Below are positions 51,162 through 58,958 of a stretch of 64,000 nucleotides of DNA, piece by piece. Origin of the DNA: an uncultured Shimia sp. (GTDB lineage: Bacteria > Pseudomonadota > Alphaproteobacteria > Rhodobacterales > Rhodobacteraceae); NCBI RefSeq assembly GCF_947498095.1, contig NZ_CANMJE010000009.1, positions 124,001-188,000 of the forward strand. Direction: 5' to 3'. Within the stretch, counting starts at the first letter, position 1. Each line of letters begins with the position of its first letter. Under the pieces are notes generated by a model. The model was given only the letters and a program-made list of their open reading frames with translations, was not told the DNA's origin and ran no database searches. Both the position numbers and the translations under genes were made by a program.

Positions 51162-52010
51162 CTAAAGCTCTTTGGCGGGCGCCGCGTCTGCGTTCGGTGG
51201 CCTGACCAAATCCTTATCCGACCTCTCCGGAAAGCCCAAAAGGAAGCGTAATCTCAGCGGCCATCGTACAACACTTGAACGCACGGTCCGATAAAGGCTT
51301 CTTCTCTTGCGGATCCCTTCCCAGAAACCGGGTTCCATATCAGGCTCAACACCGTCAAACACGCTGTCCCAATCACCCTCAAGATCGTATCCCAGATCCT
51401 GCATCACCCCATCGATCGGACCAAACTTTTTTATCTGCCCCAGCAAACGCGCAAGCTCGCCTCGCCAGCGCGCAATACTCTCGGTTGAGATGTCCCGAAC
51501 ACCTCCCAAGGCACGGACCGCGGACTCCGAAGGACGCGCCACCTTGGCAAAATCAGAAAACGCCGCTTTCTTACGTAAAAAGCCGATCTTACGCATCAGG
51601 GTCGCCTGAACCTCGTCAGGGTTTGCCACAAGATCTTCGTAGCGAATTGAGATGAATCTGGGATGGGATATGGCCTTGTTGAACAGACGCACTCTTACTT
51701 TGATCCACTCCAGATCCGACCAAAAATGATCAGGGCTTGCCCGGTGCCTGCTGACAACAACGTCCCTTGGATCACGAACCATAGCAATGATCCAAAGGTT
51801 CGGGTTTTTCGTCAGGGCTGCCTTGGCAAACCGAAGGTCGTCTGGACCAGGATTCTTTGAGCAAAACCGCGCAAATTCCTCGCGTGGCGGGATCAGAAGG
51901 CTTCGTTCGTGAACTGGCCAACCGTCAAACTCAAAACAGCTGACCATCAATTCCATCATCAATGTCGTGCCGGTTCTGGGAGAAACCCCGGTTATGTGGA
52001 TGTGTTCCAT
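51162..52010 (-). CDS. Sulfotransferase family protein
   Basis: A 282-residue protein with PAPS-binding motifs. The 5'-phosphosulfate loop is near the start (ITGVSPRTGTTLMMELMVS, residues 6-24), and the 3'-phosphate motif is WIIAMVRDPRDVVVSRHRASP (about 72-92). Sulfotransferases of this kind decorate glycans or small molecules. It has no membrane segment. It lies 116 bp downstream of DUF1636 on the same strand without an obvious terminator, so a B12-controlled transcript could reach it. Its base use and orphan context suggest accessory DNA. Confidence 0.85.
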   Translation of the reverse strand: MEHIHITGVSPRTGTTLMMELMVSCFEFDGWPVHERSLLIPPREEFARFCSKNPGPDDLRFAKAALTKNPNLWIIAMVRDPRDVVVSRHRASPDHFWSDLEWIKVRVRLFNKAISHPRFISIRYEDLVANPDEVQATLMRKIGFLRKKAAFSDFAKVARPSESAVRALGGVRDISTESIARWRGELARLLGQIKKFGPIDGVMQDLGYDLEGDWDSVFDGVEPDMEPGFWEGIRKRRSLYRTVRSSVVRWPLRLRFLLGFPERSDKDLVRPPNADAAPAKEL

Positions 52011-52126
52011 AGGCCTACCAGTCGACTTAACCCGTATCGCACAATCAGTCTTCGGCGATAGAATAGCGCTTGTTGTTCAAGGTACTGGTACGCCCATACA
52101 CAGGCATCCGCAATCGGCTTCAACGT

Positions 52127-52453
52127 TTACATCATCGGCATTCCGCCCTGTTCAAGCGTGATCGCGGCAGCGGCCGAGGTATCCAACAACAGCGCATCGA
52201 CATCGGCGCCTTCGATGACATCCCCGAACATGTGACAGGCCTTCTTGGTTGCATGAAAAGCCGCGGTACAGGGGCGCATGCAGCCGACCAATTCGATATG
52301 GCCCGTGATCTCGAAATCGTCCGAAATCATGTCGCCGCCAGCCGAAATCGACTGGCACAGCTTACGGGCCAGTTCAAAGCCGATGTGACAGGCCTCGCCC
52401 GTGTGGGGACAGATTGAACAACGTGTGATTTGGTGAGGTGTTTTCCGGTTCAT
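52127..52453 (-). CDS. DUF1636 metal-binding-like protein
   Basis: A 108-residue Cys/His-rich protein: RCSICPHTGEACHIGFELARKLC and ELVGCMRPCTAAFHATKKACHMFGDV, matching the DUF1636 family as I know it. DUF1636 genes usually lie in cobalamin clusters with CobW or CbtAB. Here it follows a cobalamin riboswitch at 52560-52746, so it is likely repressed by B12, but no other cob gene is in the window. Ribosome-binding site GGAGGG precedes ATG 52453. Another strong site lies at 52524-52529 before an overlapping out-of-frame ORF. Confidence 0.85.
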   Translation of the reverse strand: MNRKTPHQITRCSICPHTGEACHIGFELARKLCQSISAGGDMISDDFEITGHIELVGCMRPCTAAFHATKKACHMFGDVIEGADVDALLLDTSAAAAITLEQGGMPMM

Positions 52454-52559
52454 GACGCCCTCCGCGTTTGTGCGGGGGGACAGAAAAACCAGATTTTGGA
52501 ACGAAATGCGTCATCAGATCAGCCTCCTGCCGGAGCACCCCGCCCGGTTTCGGTTACAG

Positions 52560-52746
52560 TTAGTGATGGCTGGTCTCCTGACTTGCGGGTCATCGCTTGC
52601 CTGAACCTTCCCGGCGCTTGGCCAGTGGCTGTTTCAGGGTCGCTCGCCGCTTACAGTTGCGGGGGCAGTCTCGGACTTGGCTCTACCAAAATCTAGGCGG
52701 GGCCGCACCGTGTTCCCATTTCCCACCCCGAAGGGCAGGAACCATC
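52560..52746 (-). promoter_or_regulatory. Cobalamin (adenosylcobalamin-type) riboswitch
   Basis: The minus strand reads GGTTCCTGCCC, TGGGAAATGGGAACACGGTG, then CTGCCCCCGCAACTGTAAGC (the B12-box region), GAGCGACCC, GCCACTGG, GGGAAGG, and finally GATGACCCGCAAGTCAGGA-GACCAGCCA. These elements, in this order, are the classic cobalamin riboswitch conserved set. It lies about 105 bp before the DUF1636 ATG at 52453. It shares space with the promoter of the divergent smpB gene at 52832. Confidence 0.93.
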
Positions 52747-52831
52747 AACCGCAGTGTTACGGACACAATGCGGCGCTGTAAAGTCGTTCCCCATAGACAC
52801 TCAGAAAAGCGCGCTGTAATCAGACGCGGTT

Positions 52832-53311
52832 ATGGCCAAGAAGACGCAAAAATCCGATCCGAACTATAAAGTGATCGCCGAAAACCGGCGCGCGCGGTTC
52901 GATTATGCCATCGAGGATGATCTCGAGTGCGGCATTGTTCTGACCGGGTCCGAGGTCAAATCCTTGCGTCAGGGCGGGTCGAACATTGCCGAAAGCTATG
53001 CAGCCGTCGAAGATGGCGAACTGTGGCTGGTCAATTCGCATATCGCCCCCTACGAGCGCGCCATGTTCCCCCATATGGAACGACGACGCCGCAAACTTCT
53101 GGTCAGCCGCAAGCAACTGTCGAATCTTTGGAATGCAACCCAACGCAAGGGCATGACCCTTGTACCGCTTGTGATGTACTTCAATCACAAGGGGTTTGTG
53201 AAAATGAAGATCGGCATCGCCAAGGGTAAAAAGGTGCACGACAAACGTGCAACCGAGGCCAAGCGCGACTGGGGACGTCAAAAACAGCGTCTCCTGCGCC
53301 ACGGAGAGTGA
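52832..53311 (+). CDS. smpB: SsrA-binding protein SmpB
   Basis: A 159-residue tmRNA partner that delivers SsrA to stalled ribosomes. Landmarks are [70 protein letters not shown], and the basic [26 protein letters not shown]-terminal tail. Length is standard. No ssrA gene is seen nearby. It is divergent from the riboswitch unit. A weak hairpin follows its stop. Confidence 0.97.
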   Translation: MAKKTQKSDPNYKVIAENRRARFDYAIEDDLECGIVLTGSEVKSLRQGGSNIAESYAAVEDGELWLVNSHIAPYERAMFPHMERRRRKLLVSRKQLSNLWNATQRKGMTLVPLVMYFNHKGFVKMKIGIAKGKKVHDKRATEAKRDWGRQKQRLLRHGE

Positions 53312-53316
53312 CCCGC

Positions 53317-53337
53317 GGGGAGGTTTCCCCCCTTTTT
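53317..53337 (+). terminator. Weak terminator after smpB
   Basis: GGGGA faces TCCCC around GGTT, followed by CCTTTTT, immediately after the smpB stop. A short stem with T run; plausible rho-independent terminator. Confidence 0.5.
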
Positions 53338-53437
53338 CCCGCTGACCCAAACCATCACACCTGTCAGGGTGCTGGCAAATCCGGATAGTGGAGCTCCGGT
53401 TACAATGGTTCACAGCTCCTGAGGGAAGAGAAACATC

Positions 53438-53713
53438 ATGGAACTTATTATTGGTCTTCTGTCCGGCGCGCTTGGTGGCACAGCCGCAGGCAAACTGATT
53501 TCGAAAATCGACCAGGGCACCCTGATAAACGCCGTCGCGGGCATTGTGGGCGGCGGTATTGGCAGCACTCTTCTGGGCGCCGTAGGAGCAGGTGGCCTTG
53601 CTGGCGGCGGCATGGATATTGCTGGCATCATCGGTCAGGTTGTCTCGGGCGGAGTTGGTGGCGGCGTGGTGCTGGCGGTCATTGGGCTGATCCGCAACGC
53701 CATAGACAAGTAA
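53438..53713 (+). CDS. Small glycine-rich membrane protein, 91 residues
   Basis: Hydrophobic and Gly-rich throughout (MELIIGLLSGALGGTAAGKL, GIVGGGIGSTLLGAVGAGGLAGGG, and GVGGGVVLAVIGLIRNAIDK), with probable membrane insertion and a short polar loop SKIDQGTL. It resembles the small transmembrane proteins often called membrane proteins of unknown function (GlsB/YeaQ-like in character, but I do not assign it). A ribosome-binding site (AGGGAAGAG) precedes the ATG. Single gene between smpB and the sulfurtransferase. Confidence 0.7.
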   Translation: MELIIGLLSGALGGTAAGKLISKIDQGTLINAVAGIVGGGIGSTLLGAVGAGGLAGGGMDIAGIIGQVVSGGVGGGVVLAVIGLIRNAIDK

Positions 53714-53816
53714 AAACAGGAATAATCTTGCTGGGGGCGCCGCTATTCAAGCTGGCGCCCCTTGCGACTCTGCCCCTTGGATAGTACTCAGGACGAGACG
53801 AATTCGAGGGGGCCTC

Positions 53817-54674
53817 ATGGCACAGGACGATCCCAGAACACTTGTTTCCACCGACTGGCTTGCAGCGCATATCAAAGACCCGGACCTGCGCATTCTAGAT
53901 GCGTCCTGGTACATGCCCGCGCACAACCGTGATCCACGCGCAGAATACGATGCTGCCCACATTCCCGGCGCACGCTTCTTTGACATTGATGAGATTTCAG
54001 ATCTGCGCAGCGACCTGCCGCATATGGTCCCGCCCGTTGAAAAATTTATGAGCCGGATGCGCGCCTTGGGTGTTGGAGACGGCCATCAGGTGGTGGTCTA
54101 TGACGGTGCTGGCACTTTCTCGGCTCCCCGCGTCTGGTGGTTGTTCAAACTGATGGGCCAAAACGATGTGGCCGTTTTGGACGGCGGCTTGCCCAAATGG
54201 CAGGCCGAAGGCCGCGCCATCGAAGACATGCCGCCCATTATCCGTGATCGTCACATGACGGTTCGGCGGCAAAATCATCTGGTCAAGGATGTTACGCAGG
54301 TTTCGTCTGCCTCTAAACTGGGTGACTTTGAAATCGTTGATGCACGGGCTGCGCCTCGGTTCAAAGGCGAAGCGCCTGAACCGAGAGAGGGCATTCGCGC
54401 GGGCCATATTCCCGGCGCCAAGAATGTTCCGTTCGGCGAGCTGTTGGGCAGCGATGGGACCATGAAATCGCCCGAAGACCAACGCGCGGTGTTCGAGGCC
54501 GCGGGCGTCGATCTGTCAAAACCCGTCATCACCAGTTGTGGGTCCGGCATCACTGCTGCGGTGCTGTGCCTTGCGATGCAACGTTTTGGCAAAACAGATT
54601 TTGCCCTTTACGACGGGTCCTGGACTGAATGGGGAGCCTTCCCCACATTGCCTATTTCCACGGGAGAAGCCTGA
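53817..54674 (+). CDS. sseA: 3-mercaptopyruvate sulfurtransferase (two-rhodanese protein)
   Basis: A 285-residue protein with two rhodanese domains. The second has the catalytic loop ITSCGSGITAAVL (Cys at about 241), where CG-S-GI-TA is the signature of mercaptopyruvate sulfurtransferase instead of thiosulfate rhodanese. The linker and WYMPAHNRDPRAEYDAAHIPGARFFDID are typical. It moves sulfur from 3-mercaptopyruvate to an acceptor. The stop overlaps the next ATG by one base, so sulfurtransferase and aminotransferase are coupled; transamination of Cys to mercaptopyruvate is a natural link. Confidence 0.93.
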   Translation: MAQDDPRTLVSTDWLAAHIKDPDLRILDASWYMPAHNRDPRAEYDAAHIPGARFFDIDEISDLRSDLPHMVPPVEKFMSRMRALGVGDGHQVVVYDGAGTFSAPRVWWLFKLMGQNDVAVLDGGLPKWQAEGRAIEDMPPIIRDRHMTVRRQNHLVKDVTQVSSASKLGDFEIVDARAAPRFKGEAPEPREGIRAGHIPGAKNVPFGELLGSDGTMKSPEDQRAVFEAAGVDLSKPVITSCGSGITAAVLCLAMQRFGKTDFALYDGSWTEWGAFPTLPISTGEA

Positions 54675-55858
54675 TGCTGACCAAGCTGCAACAACAACCT
54701 GCCGACAAAATCCTCGCCCTCATGGCGATGTATCGCGAAGATCCACGCCCAACCAAGATTGACCTTGGCGTTGGCGTCTACAAGAACGCCGAGGGTATCA
54801 CGCCGGTCATGCGCGCCGTTAAGGAAGCCGAGCGTCGTCTGGTCGAAGAGCAAACCTCAAAGGCTTACGTGGCGCTGGCCGGTGACCCCGCATACTCAGA
54901 TGCGATGGTTGGGCTGATCCTTGGAACATCGGTCGATCGTGACCGTGTTGCCGCGATAGCGACCCCGGGTGGGACCGGCGCGGTACGTCAGGCTTTCGAG
55001 CTGATCCGCAATACCAGCCCCGAGGCCACCGTTTGGGTGTCGAACCCGACCTGGCCCAACCATGTGTCTATCCTGAATTACCTTGGGATGAAAAACACCG
55101 CCTATCGCTATTTCGACGCCGAGACCCGTGGTGTGGATTTTGACGGCATGATGGCAGACCTTGCCGGTGCCAAGGCTGGCGATGTGGTGCTTTTGCACGG
55201 GTGTTGCCACAACCCAACCGGCGCCAACCTCAACCTGACCCAGTGGCAGGCCGTTGTGGATCTATTGAACGACAAAGGCCTGATCCCGATGATCGACATC
55301 GCCTATCAGGGCTTTGGGGATGGGCTGGAAGAAGATGCCGCCGCAACACGCCTGGTTGCTTCAAGCGTCTCAGAATGCCTGATTGCAGGCAGCTGCTCGA
55401 AGAACTTTGGCGTCTACCGCGAGCGCACGGGCCTTTTGATGGCCGTGTCGGAAACGGCGGACAATACCGGTTTGACCCAAGCCAATCTTAACTATCTGAA
55501 CCGACAGAACTATTCCTTCCCGCCAGATCACGGCGCCCGGGTTGTGACCACAATTCTGACAGATGATGGCTTGCGTGCGGATTGGGCGGCAGAACTGGAA
55601 GATACACGTCTGGGCATGCTGCGCCTGCGCGAACAATTGGCTAGTGAGCTGCAGCGCCTGTGTGGATCTGATCGTTTTGGCTTTATTGCGCAACACCGCG
55701 GCATGTTCTCGCTCTTGGGAACAACGCCAGATCTGGTCGAGCGCCTGCGCGCAGAACACGGTATCTACATGGTGTCTGACAGCCGCCTGAACATAGCGGG
55801 CCTGAACTCCACGACGGTTCCGATCCTTGCCAATGCGATTGCCGAAGTCGGCATTTGA
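54674..55858 (+). CDS. Aromatic amino-acid / aspartate aminotransferase (TyrB/AroAT type)
   Basis: A 394-residue class I PLP aminotransferase of the aspartate/aromatic subgroup: PRPTKIDLGVGVYKNAEGITPVMRAVKEAE, WVSNPTWPNHVSILNYLG, HGCCHNPTGANLNLTQW, and the PLP Lys region AGSCSKNFGVYRERTG. Near the end, the Arg in SDSRLNIAG binds substrate carboxylate. It transaminates tyrosine, phenylalanine, aspartate and possibly cysteine. ATG 54674 overlaps the sseA stop by one base. Followed by a strong terminator. In this genome it could feed phenylpyruvate or 4-hydroxyphenylpyruvate toward homogentisate. Confidence 0.92.
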   Translation: MLTKLQQQPADKILALMAMYREDPRPTKIDLGVGVYKNAEGITPVMRAVKEAERRLVEEQTSKAYVALAGDPAYSDAMVGLILGTSVDRDRVAAIATPGGTGAVRQAFELIRNTSPEATVWVSNPTWPNHVSILNYLGMKNTAYRYFDAETRGVDFDGMMADLAGAKAGDVVLLHGCCHNPTGANLNLTQWQAVVDLLNDKGLIPMIDIAYQGFGDGLEEDAAATRLVASSVSECLIAGSCSKNFGVYRERTGLLMAVSETADNTGLTQANLNYLNRQNYSFPPDHGARVVTTILTDDGLRADWAAELEDTRLGMLRLREQLASELQRLCGSDRFGFIAQHRGMFSLLGTTPDLVERLRAEHGIYMVSDSRLNIAGLNSTTVPILANAIAEVGI

Positions 55859-55891
55859 ACGGAATCGGTCAACCTATGACATCCTGATGAC

Positions 55892-55916
55892 AAGGGGCGC
55901 ATTTGCGCCCCTTTTT
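55892..55916. terminator. Terminator after the aminotransferase gene
   Basis: AGGGGCGC pairs with GCGCCCCT around ATTT, followed by CTTTTTCT on plus. On minus the A run precedes the hairpin, and the minus gene stops nearby, so it may act in both directions. Confidence 0.85.
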
Positions 55917-56906
55917 CTATCGGGCCGTAATACTGCGCCACATCGAGAACCAAGGGGAACGGCGGGTTTTCAGATAGGCAATTGACGTCCCGCTTTGCAA
56001 CATCTGAGGCTTTAAACGGGAGGCTTCCAATATCTCACATTGGGTTGCGCTGATTAATGGCCAGGAAAATACCAGATCGACAAAAACACCATGCGCGTCG
56101 CTCAGTTGCGTCGGCAACCGATGTCCCGCCACAATGACATAGATTGTACGATCGGCATTGAGCGCAACCACACGATCATAAGCTCCTTCGTTCACAGGCC
56201 GAAAACGGCAGGCACCCTTGCCCAAGACCGTGATGTGCCCGTCAATCACATCCAGCCCTTGCTCTACTGCGGCTGAAACACGGCAGGTGCGCTGACTGTT
56301 AAAATGTCTGACGGCCAAGCTCCATGCAGATCTTAGGACGAACAGGAATGTGACCAGAGCCCCCATGACCATGAGCAAGCCAGCGATACGGGCTGTCGTT
56401 CCCAAGTTACTCAGGTCAAACGGCAACGCAACACTGTCTTGTTTTTGACCAATGTCCGAAGCGCTTTGCGAGGGCGACTGTTTCTCTTGAATACGCTCAA
56501 GGTTGCACACCATATCATTCAGGCGTTCAGCTCGCTTGAGCTTTTCCCTCAATAAGCATGGGCTCTGCGCCCTGCCAGTCTGAGCAACGGATTGCGCTTC
56601 GTTCAAGATGGAGTCTACCCGGTCCCTCCGGTCGGATAGTCCAAGCGAAAACAGCTTTGAACTCACCTTTTTCATATCGACAGCTGCGGCGTCGCGACCA
56701 AGCCGCTGCGCCAATGCAGAATCCGCGCCCCCATCTGGGAGGGTGGTGACATACAGACTGTCCACCAGCGCCATAAAATCCTGGGGCAAACCGCACCGCG
56801 CATAGAGACCATTGCCCAAAACCAAGCTGGCAAAAAGACAGACCAGACGCCCAATGGTTCGGCGCATGCCGGCGCGATTGCTCTTATCAAGGCCAGTCTG
56901 TGTCAT
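55917..56906 (-). CDS. Hypothetical membrane protein, 329 residues, possible PilZ-like tail
   Basis: A protein of 329 residues from ATG 56906 (a later Met is possible). It has an N-terminal hydrophobic segment (about 19-36), a charged helical periplasmic part with KLKRAERLNDMVCNLERIQ, a second membrane helix (about 170-195, IAGLLMVMGALVTFLFVLRSA), and a C-terminal domain of about 130 residues. The latter (NSQRTCRVSAAVEQGLDVIDGHITVLGKGACRFRP, then VFVDLVFSWPLI) is beta-rich and has an Arg-rich start like PilZ domains, but the c-di-GMP motifs are not clear. Function unknown. It follows the amtB terminator. Confidence 0.65.
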   Translation of the reverse strand: MTQTGLDKSNRAGMRRTIGRLVCLFASLVLGNGLYARCGLPQDFMALVDSLYVTTLPDGGADSALAQRLGRDAAAVDMKKVSSKLFSLGLSDRRDRVDSILNEAQSVAQTGRAQSPCLLREKLKRAERLNDMVCNLERIQEKQSPSQSASDIGQKQDSVALPFDLSNLGTTARIAGLLMVMGALVTFLFVLRSAWSLAVRHFNSQRTCRVSAAVEQGLDVIDGHITVLGKGACRFRPVNEGAYDRVVALNADRTIYVIVAGHRLPTQLSDAHGVFVDLVFSWPLISATQCEILEASRLKPQMLQSGTSIAYLKTRRSPWFSMWRSITAR

Positions 56907-56949
56907 GGCGTGATGGTGACAGTAAAACCCTAAGGGGCAGTAAACAGAA

Positions 56950-56978
56950 AAGGGCCCGGACATGGCGTCCGGGCCCTT
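56950..56978 (-). terminator. Strong terminator after amtB
   Basis: AAGGGCCCGGAC and GTCCGGGCCCTT form a perfect 12-bp stem with a 5-base loop; on the minus strand it is followed by TTTCTGTTTA. It ends the glnK-amtB transcript. Confidence 0.9.
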
Positions 56979-56998
56979 GTTTTGTTCAGTATTTTGAC

Positions 56999-58336
56999 TT
57001 AGCCGTTGGTGAACTCGGGATAAGCTTCCATACCCAGTTCAGCCATGTCCAGACCATTGATCTCGGTCTCTTCATCCACTCGGATACCCATGGTGGCCTT
57101 GAGAATGAACCAGACAACTCCAGAGGTCACGACGGTGAAGATACCAACCACGACGATCGCATAAAGCTGGGTCATCAGCGAGGCATCAGCGTTGGTGAAA
57201 ACCACCGCAATCGTGCCCCAGATACCGCAGATCAGGTGAACCGGAATGGCACCGACGACATCGTCGATCTTGAGCTTGTCCATGAAAGGAATGGCAAAGA
57301 CTACGATCACACCGCCGACAGCACCGATCAAAGTGGCTGCGCCCAGCGAGGGGGTCAGGGGTTCTGCAGTGATCGAAACCAGACCGGCCAGCGCGCCGTT
57401 CAGGACCATGGTAAGGTCAGGCTTTTTGAACATCAGCTGCGAGACGATCATTGCGGCAATCGCGCCACCGGCAGCAGCCGTATTGGTATTTGCGAAGATG
57501 CGGCTCACGTCTGCGACGTCGCTCACGGTACCCATAGCCAGCTGAGAGCCGCCATTGAAGCCGAACCAGCCAAGCCACAGGATGAACGTACCCAAGGTAG
57601 CAAGGGTCAGGTTCGAACCGGGGATCGGAACTGTTTTGCCCTCTTTATTGTACTTGCCCAGGCGTGGCCCAAGGATGATCGCACCGGTCAAAGCCGCCCA
57701 GCCACCAACCGAGTGCACAACGGTCGAGCCTGCAAAGTCGAGGAAACCCATCGCATCCAGGAAACCACCGCCCCACTTCCACGACGCCTGCAGCGGATAG
57801 ATGATCGCTGTCAGGATGATCGTGAAGATCAGGAAAGGCCACAGCTTGATCCGCTCAGCCAGCGTACCCGACACGATCGAGGCCGTGGTGGCACAGAACA
57901 TCAGCTGGAAGAAAAAGTCAGATCCTGTTGACGCATACCCATAGTCGTCTGCTGCGTCAGCGGTAACACCAACGGCTTCGAGAACTCCGGGCCCCCAGAC
58001 GCCAGACAGGATGCCGTCAACCGACCATGTGCCCAAGGGGTACATGAGGTTGTAGCCAATCAGATAGTAAAAGATCGCGGCCAGTGAAAACAAAGCCACG
58101 TTCTTCATAAGCTGCATGGTTACGTTCTTGGAACGCACCAGACCCGCCTCGAGCATGGCAAATCCAGCTGCCATCCAGAACACGAGAAAGCCGCCGACGA
58201 GGAACAAAAGCGAGTTGAGAATAAAGACGGTGTCGGTCGAAGCGTTGACACCCGCCACCGGACCTTCTTCGGCAAGGCCCGCAACCGGCAGCGCGACAAG
58301 CGCGGCTGGCAGGGCAAATTTCATAAGAGTTTTCAT
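56999..58336 (-). CDS. amtB: Ammonium transporter AmtB
   Basis: A 445-residue ammonium channel. After a signal-like segment (MKTLMKFALPAALVALP), eleven membrane helices follow. Signatures are the helix containing GSDFFFQLMFCATTASIVSG and FAGSTVVHSVGGWAALTGAIILGPR with the first pore His, and DVVGAIPVHLICGIWGTIAV with the second pore His. It imports ammonium and is blocked by GlnK, encoded just upstream (27 bp). Regulation by the nitrogen (Ntr) system is expected but no clear sigma-54 site could be read. Confidence 0.96.
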   Translation of the reverse strand: MKTLMKFALPAALVALPVAGLAEEGPVAGVNASTDTVFILNSLLFLVGGFLVFWMAAGFAMLEAGLVRSKNVTMQLMKNVALFSLAAIFYYLIGYNLMYPLGTWSVDGILSGVWGPGVLEAVGVTADAADDYGYASTGSDFFFQLMFCATTASIVSGTLAERIKLWPFLIFTIILTAIIYPLQASWKWGGGFLDAMGFLDFAGSTVVHSVGGWAALTGAIILGPRLGKYNKEGKTVPIPGSNLTLATLGTFILWLGWFGFNGGSQLAMGTVSDVADVSRIFANTNTAAAGGAIAAMIVSQLMFKKPDLTMVLNGALAGLVSITAEPLTPSLGAATLIGAVGGVIVVFAIPFMDKLKIDDVVGAIPVHLICGIWGTIAVVFTNADASLMTQLYAIVVVGIFTVVTSGVVWFILKATMGIRVDEETEINGLDMAELGMEAYPEFTNG

Positions 58337-58362
58337 GTGTCGTTTCCTTCCCGTGGCGGCGC

Positions 58363-58701
58363 TCAGAGCGCGTCCGCGTCGGTTTCTCCGGTGCGCACGC
58401 GAATGGCCTGCTGCACGTCCAGTACAAAGATTTTGCCGTCGCCGATCTTGCCGGTCTGCGCGGTCTTGGTGATGGTCTCGGCCACCTGGTCAGCCATCGC
58501 GGCTGGCACAACGAGTTCAAGTTTGACTTTGGGAACGAAATTCACCGCGTACTCAGCGCCGCGATAGATTTCCGTGTGCCCCGACTGTGATCCAAAACCT
58601 TTGATTTCGGTCACCATCATGCCGCGCACGCCAATACCGGTCAGCGCCTCGCGAACTTCTTCCAACTTGAACGGTTTGATTGTTGCGATAATCAGTTTCA
58701 C
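58363..58701 (-). CDS. glnK: Nitrogen regulatory P-II protein GlnK
   Basis: A 112-residue P-II signal protein. MKLIIATIKPFKLEEVREALTGIGVRGMMVTEIKGFGSQ is typical, and the uridylylated T-loop Tyr is in HTEIYRGAEYAV (Tyr51). The C-terminal part is IGDGKIFVLDVQQAIRVRTGETDADAL. The start is GTG at 58701, with AAAGGGG before it; an upstream ATG in frame at 58836 would add unrelated residues. It pairs with amtB: GlnK binds the channel when nitrogen is plentiful. Confidence 0.95.
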   Translation of the reverse strand: MKLIIATIKPFKLEEVREALTGIGVRGMMVTEIKGFGSQSGHTEIYRGAEYAVNFVPKVKLELVVPAAMADQVAETITKTAQTGKIGDGKIFVLDVQQAIRVRTGETDADAL

Positions 58702-58958
58702 CGTTTTCCCCTTTTCGATTACAGGGTTGTTCCTGCGTTTTGCACATGCAGAAAAACCGCGCCGTACCGCAGAATCGAAGACGGAACGGGGAAATTTTGG
58801 GAGGAAAACACGTAAAAACGCACATTTTTTGCACAAATTGAATCAGATGCTTAATTTTTGAACATAACAAAAAGGCGAGGATCCGCGCACGTCCTCTCTA
58901 CTTTGATACCAATTCCGTTTAGAGTGCTTGCAAACAAACAGACTCGGCAGAGCAGCTC

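Noticed and set aside
56900-57931. Plus-strand open frame of about 343 codons
   Set aside because: Antisense to amtB and its terminator; low-complexity, charged translation with no family match.
58801-58850. NtrC-like TGTGC repeats upstream of glnK
   Set aside because: The half sites are direct, not inverted, and no -24/-12 element could be placed, so a sigma-54 or NtrC site is not claimed.
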